Shown: positions 61,881 to 64,000 of the stretch, in pieces
How the letters are laid out: each line of letters opens with the position of its first letter
Numbering within the stretch: position 1 is the first letter of the stretch
Assembly: GCA_030068145.1 (NCBI GenBank)
Contig: JAPJBO010000114.1
Location: 62,001-126,000, forward strand
Length of the DNA: 64,000 nucleotides
DNA from: Diplonema papillatum
Taxonomy: Eukaryota > Euglenozoa > Diplonemea > Diplonemida > Diplonemidae
Direction of reading: 5' to 3'
Program-made: the position numbers and the translations under genes
The notes under the pieces: model-generated
What the model was told of the DNA's origin: nothing
The model's database searches: none
The model's input: only the letters and a program-made list of their open reading frames with translations

Positions 61881-62778
61881 GTGGGTTGGTGCTTCCGCCG
61901 TTTGCCGAGAACGGCGAGCTGGGCCGGATGGGTGATAGTTCGGCTTCGTCTGGCGTGATGGGGACGATGGCGGTGTTGGCGAGGAGGCGCGGCGGCGGTG
62001 GGACCACTGGGTTGCACGTGGTGAACAAGGCGTCTAGCTTGTTCGCGGAGGAGAGATCGACGGGCGACAGCTCCGTTTCGTTCGGCGTGTTCGACATGAT
62101 GGCGGTGTTGGCCAGGCAACGAGGGGCTTCATGCGTTGAGCTTGCCAACCTGTCCAATGCCGGCGGATCTGGGAAGGCCTCGACGCCTCCTTCGGCAACC
62201 GCTTCGGCGTCAGGCACGTTGAAGGAACCTTGCCCCGCGTTGCTCGGTGGCATGGACTGCACGCTAGCGGGAGGCTGCTCGAACCACGGCTTCAGGAAGA
62301 AGTCGTCTGTCGCGATGCTTGCCCGCTCCGTGACGTCTTCCGCCGCGTTCTGGCAGGTGTCGAGCGGGCTGCAGCCGTCGGCCGCTTCTTCGGTGCCGCC
62401 CAACTGGCTCTCCGGGGCGTCGTGGGTGGGGGTGAAGACGTCGACCGGGTCTGCGTGCGACGCGTCGCTCACCACCGCCGCGTTGTCACTCGCGCCGAAC
62501 CCGAAGATGGCGTCGATGTCGACATGGATGTCTTTCTGCTTCGCCTCCAGCACGCCAGGCTGGGCAGCAGGGCTGCTGCCGCCGGCCTTGTCGTCGTCTT
62601 TGCCGTCTTTGTCGCCGTCTTTGTCGCTGTTGTCGTCCTGCTGCTGCTGCTGCTGCTGCTGCTGCGGCGAACTTTCGGCTTCGCCGCCTGCCGCGGCCGG
62701 ACCCCCCCGCGCGGGGGCTGCTGCGCCCTGCAGCGACTCGTGCTGCTTCCGCTCTCGCCGGGCGGCCCTGCGCTGCAT
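61792..62778 (-). CDS. Hypothetical low-complexity polyQ protein
   Basis: About 328 residues from the ATG at 62778 (MQRRAARRERKQ). In order: a basic N-terminus; an Ala/Gly/Pro stretch; a Q9 run coded by CAG (plus-strand CTG repeats, 62638-62667); a Lys/Asp-rich segment with repeated DKDG; an acidic, Ser/Thr-rich middle; and two copies of a motif LANTAI-x3-TP-(N/D)-E-x-ELSP about 45 residues apart. There is no known domain; most of it should be disordered. The frame stays open upstream to about 62950 without another ATG, so an upstream exon is possible. The C-terminal 30 codons lie in a dispersed repeat; a donor-like GCA|GTATGC near 61874 may mark the real exon end. Function unknown. Confidence 0.5.
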   Translation of the reverse strand: MQRRAARRERKQHESLQGAAAPARGGPAAAGGEAESSPQQQQQQQQQDDNSDKDGDKDGKDDDKAGGSSPAAQPGVLEAKQKDIHVDIDAIFGFGASDNAAVVSDASHADPVDVFTPTHDAPESQLGGTEEAADGCSPLDTCQNAAEDVTERASIATDDFFLKPWFEQPPASVQSMPPSNAGQGSFNVPDAEAVAEGGVEAFPDPPALDRLASSTHEAPRCLANTAIMSNTPNETELSPVDLSSANKLDALFTTCNPVVPPPPRLLANTAIVPITPDEAELSPIRPSSPFSANGGSTNPPLQYAGASLFVKTTVCKLERERWRVLGED

Positions 62779-62833
62779 GCGGCGCTCCTTCAACAGGCGG
62801 AGGTGCAGAGACAGCGGCGCGGGCGCCTCGTGC

Positions 62834-63145
62834 GTGTCTGTGTGCGTGTTTAAGTTCAGGGCTTTGAGTACCGGAATTGGAATAAGTGTCTGTGTGCGTG
62901 TTTAAGTTCAGGGCTTTGAGTACCGGAATTGGAATAAGTGTCTGTGTGCGTGTTTAAGTTCAGGGCTTTGAGTACCGTAATTGGAATAAGTGTCTTTGTG
63001 CGTGTTTAAGTTCAGGGCTTTGAGTACCGTAATTGGAATAAGTGTCTTTGTGCGTGTTTAAGTTCAGGGCTTTGAGTACCGTAATTGGAATAAGTGTCTG
63101 TGTGCGTGTTTAAGTTCAGGGCTTTGAGTACCGTAATTGGAATAG
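62834..63145 (+). repeat. 52-bp minisatellite, 6 copies
   Basis: Units start at 62834, 62886, 62938, 62990, 63042 and 63094 (GTGTCTGTGTGCGTGTTTAA, GTTCAGGGCTTTGAGTACCG). Variants: ACCGGA in the first two units versus ACCGTA in the rest; GTCTGTG versus GTCTTTG. It lies just 5' of the minus-strand hypothetical gene, in the position of its leader or promoter. Confidence 0.97.
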
Positions 63146-63379
63146 TGCAACGGCTGAGTGTCTTTACACAGGCGGCACATCTCAACCGAGGATGTGGCAA
63201 GCTCTCTCTGTGCAATGAGCTTGGCCGGACTAGCAAGCACCCGTCCTGGTCGCAGTCACTACCTGGGTCACAGTTTTGAATCCTGTTCCGAGTGGCGCGA
63301 ATCACTTGTCGCCAAGCATTCTGCAATGCTGACGACTGCTACCCCTCTGTGCGTGTGTCCGGTTAGGCGGTGCCAGCCT

Positions 63380-64000
63380 TGCCTTTACCCAAGGCGCCTT
63401 GCCTTTACCCAGAGCCTTGCTTTTACCCACTACAACTTGGACAAAACCGCAGATCATGTTAATTTTGGCCGAAGTCGAAGTGAAGAATCAGACAAAAAGC
63501 TGACTTTGAATGAGCTGAAGCAGGACACTGAGAGGAGACATATGCGGCGCTTCGTCAGGATACTGAGGACGGAGCGCAGAAAAGCTATGAGACGACACTG
63601 TTCGACTCAGTTCCCCGTTCAGAGACGATTGACAGCCTCTTGCGGGTGGATGCTGCGGGCCTTCAGGAACTCGATGCATGCCAAGTTCAAACTGGGCCGC
63701 TTGATTCGGATCGTCAAAGCGTCGTACAAAGACGAAAGAAGCTCTAGGCTGCTGTGTTGCAAAGCGAGCAGGGTACCTTGATGCAAGAGCGGCCGGTGCT
63801 GTTCGGTGAGGATGACCAACGTGACCATTCTCAAGAAACACAACTGGCAGCAGCTGCAGCTGTTGCTCCCGCCCGGCTTTCATTACCAGGCGCACGATGG
63901 TCAGCAGCGTTGTGCCAGTCTTGGTGCGTTCAATCCGAACGGTACAGCTCTTCCCCCGTGAACCACACACTGGAGAAAAAACTAAGTCACGGCCCCGTGC
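63380..64000 (+). pseudogene. Decayed reading frame running off the right edge
   Basis: Frame 1 (63380 to about 63535) reads NLDKTADHVNFGRSRSEES then KLTLNELKQDTE. A second frame takes over near 63537 and reads TYAALRQDTEDGAQKSYETT, then DSVPRSETIDSLLRVDAAG, passes a single TAG at about 63748, and continues open to the window end (QERPVLFGEDDQRDHSQET). The style (Gln/Asp/Glu-rich) is the same on both sides of the shift and the stop, which suggests one gene with two disabling changes. No family recognised; an element-encoded protein is possible. CCTTGCCTTTACCCA is repeated three times at 63384-63430. Confidence 0.35.

Overview
The window is eukaryotic nuclear DNA from an intron-poor, repeat-rich organism, most likely an alga or other protist. 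It carries spliceosomal genes (a two-intron dehydrogenase, a one-intron GFA-fold gene), a kinesin, an ESCRT-II subunit, an XRN exonuclease, a PPR protein and a Penelope-type reverse-transcriptase fragment. Most long genes have a single exon, codon use is GC-rich, and genes sit as islands in repetitive DNA. A red alga of the Chondrus type would fit, but nothing here proves a species. No rRNA, tRNA, operon or CRISPR was found.

Left third (1-23.4 kb): a PPR gene running off the left edge (minus), a decayed coiled-coil pseudogene, dispersed repeats, a bacterial-type maltose/galactoside O-acetyltransferase, a kinesin-3-like motor, a mitochondrial methylmalonate-semialdehyde dehydrogenase (3 exons) and an XRN2/Rat1-like 5'-3' exonuclease. 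All intact genes are on the minus strand.

Middle (23.9-37.6 kb): a tandem segmental duplication carrying three copies of a secreted protein that joins two calcium-type beta/gamma-crystallin domains to a metzincin metallopeptidase (HExxHxxGxxH plus a candidate Met-turn). Copies B and C are intact. Copy A is broken twice: a clean 643-bp inversion turned its promoter-proximal/N-terminal module around, and a 4-nt deletion destroys the zinc motif. Dispersed repeat families lie between the copies.

Right third (39-64 kb): SNF8/VPS22 and a promoter-containing 5' partial duplicate of it, a Penelope-like RT fragment between perfect 27-bp direct repeats, a GPI-anchored-type glycoprotein gene with a frameshift, three large satellite arrays (146 bp x 23, 98 bp x about 10-12, 60-61 bp x 42), a two-exon GFA/CENP-V-fold gene whose intron is mostly a dispersed repeat, foldback DNA with a terminator-like hairpin, a polyQ hypothetical protein, a 52-bp minisatellite and a decayed reading frame at the right edge.

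The housekeeping genes have no operon-like relationship. The most unusual content is the crystallin-peptidase array with its inverted copy, and the satellites with their internal variant structure.
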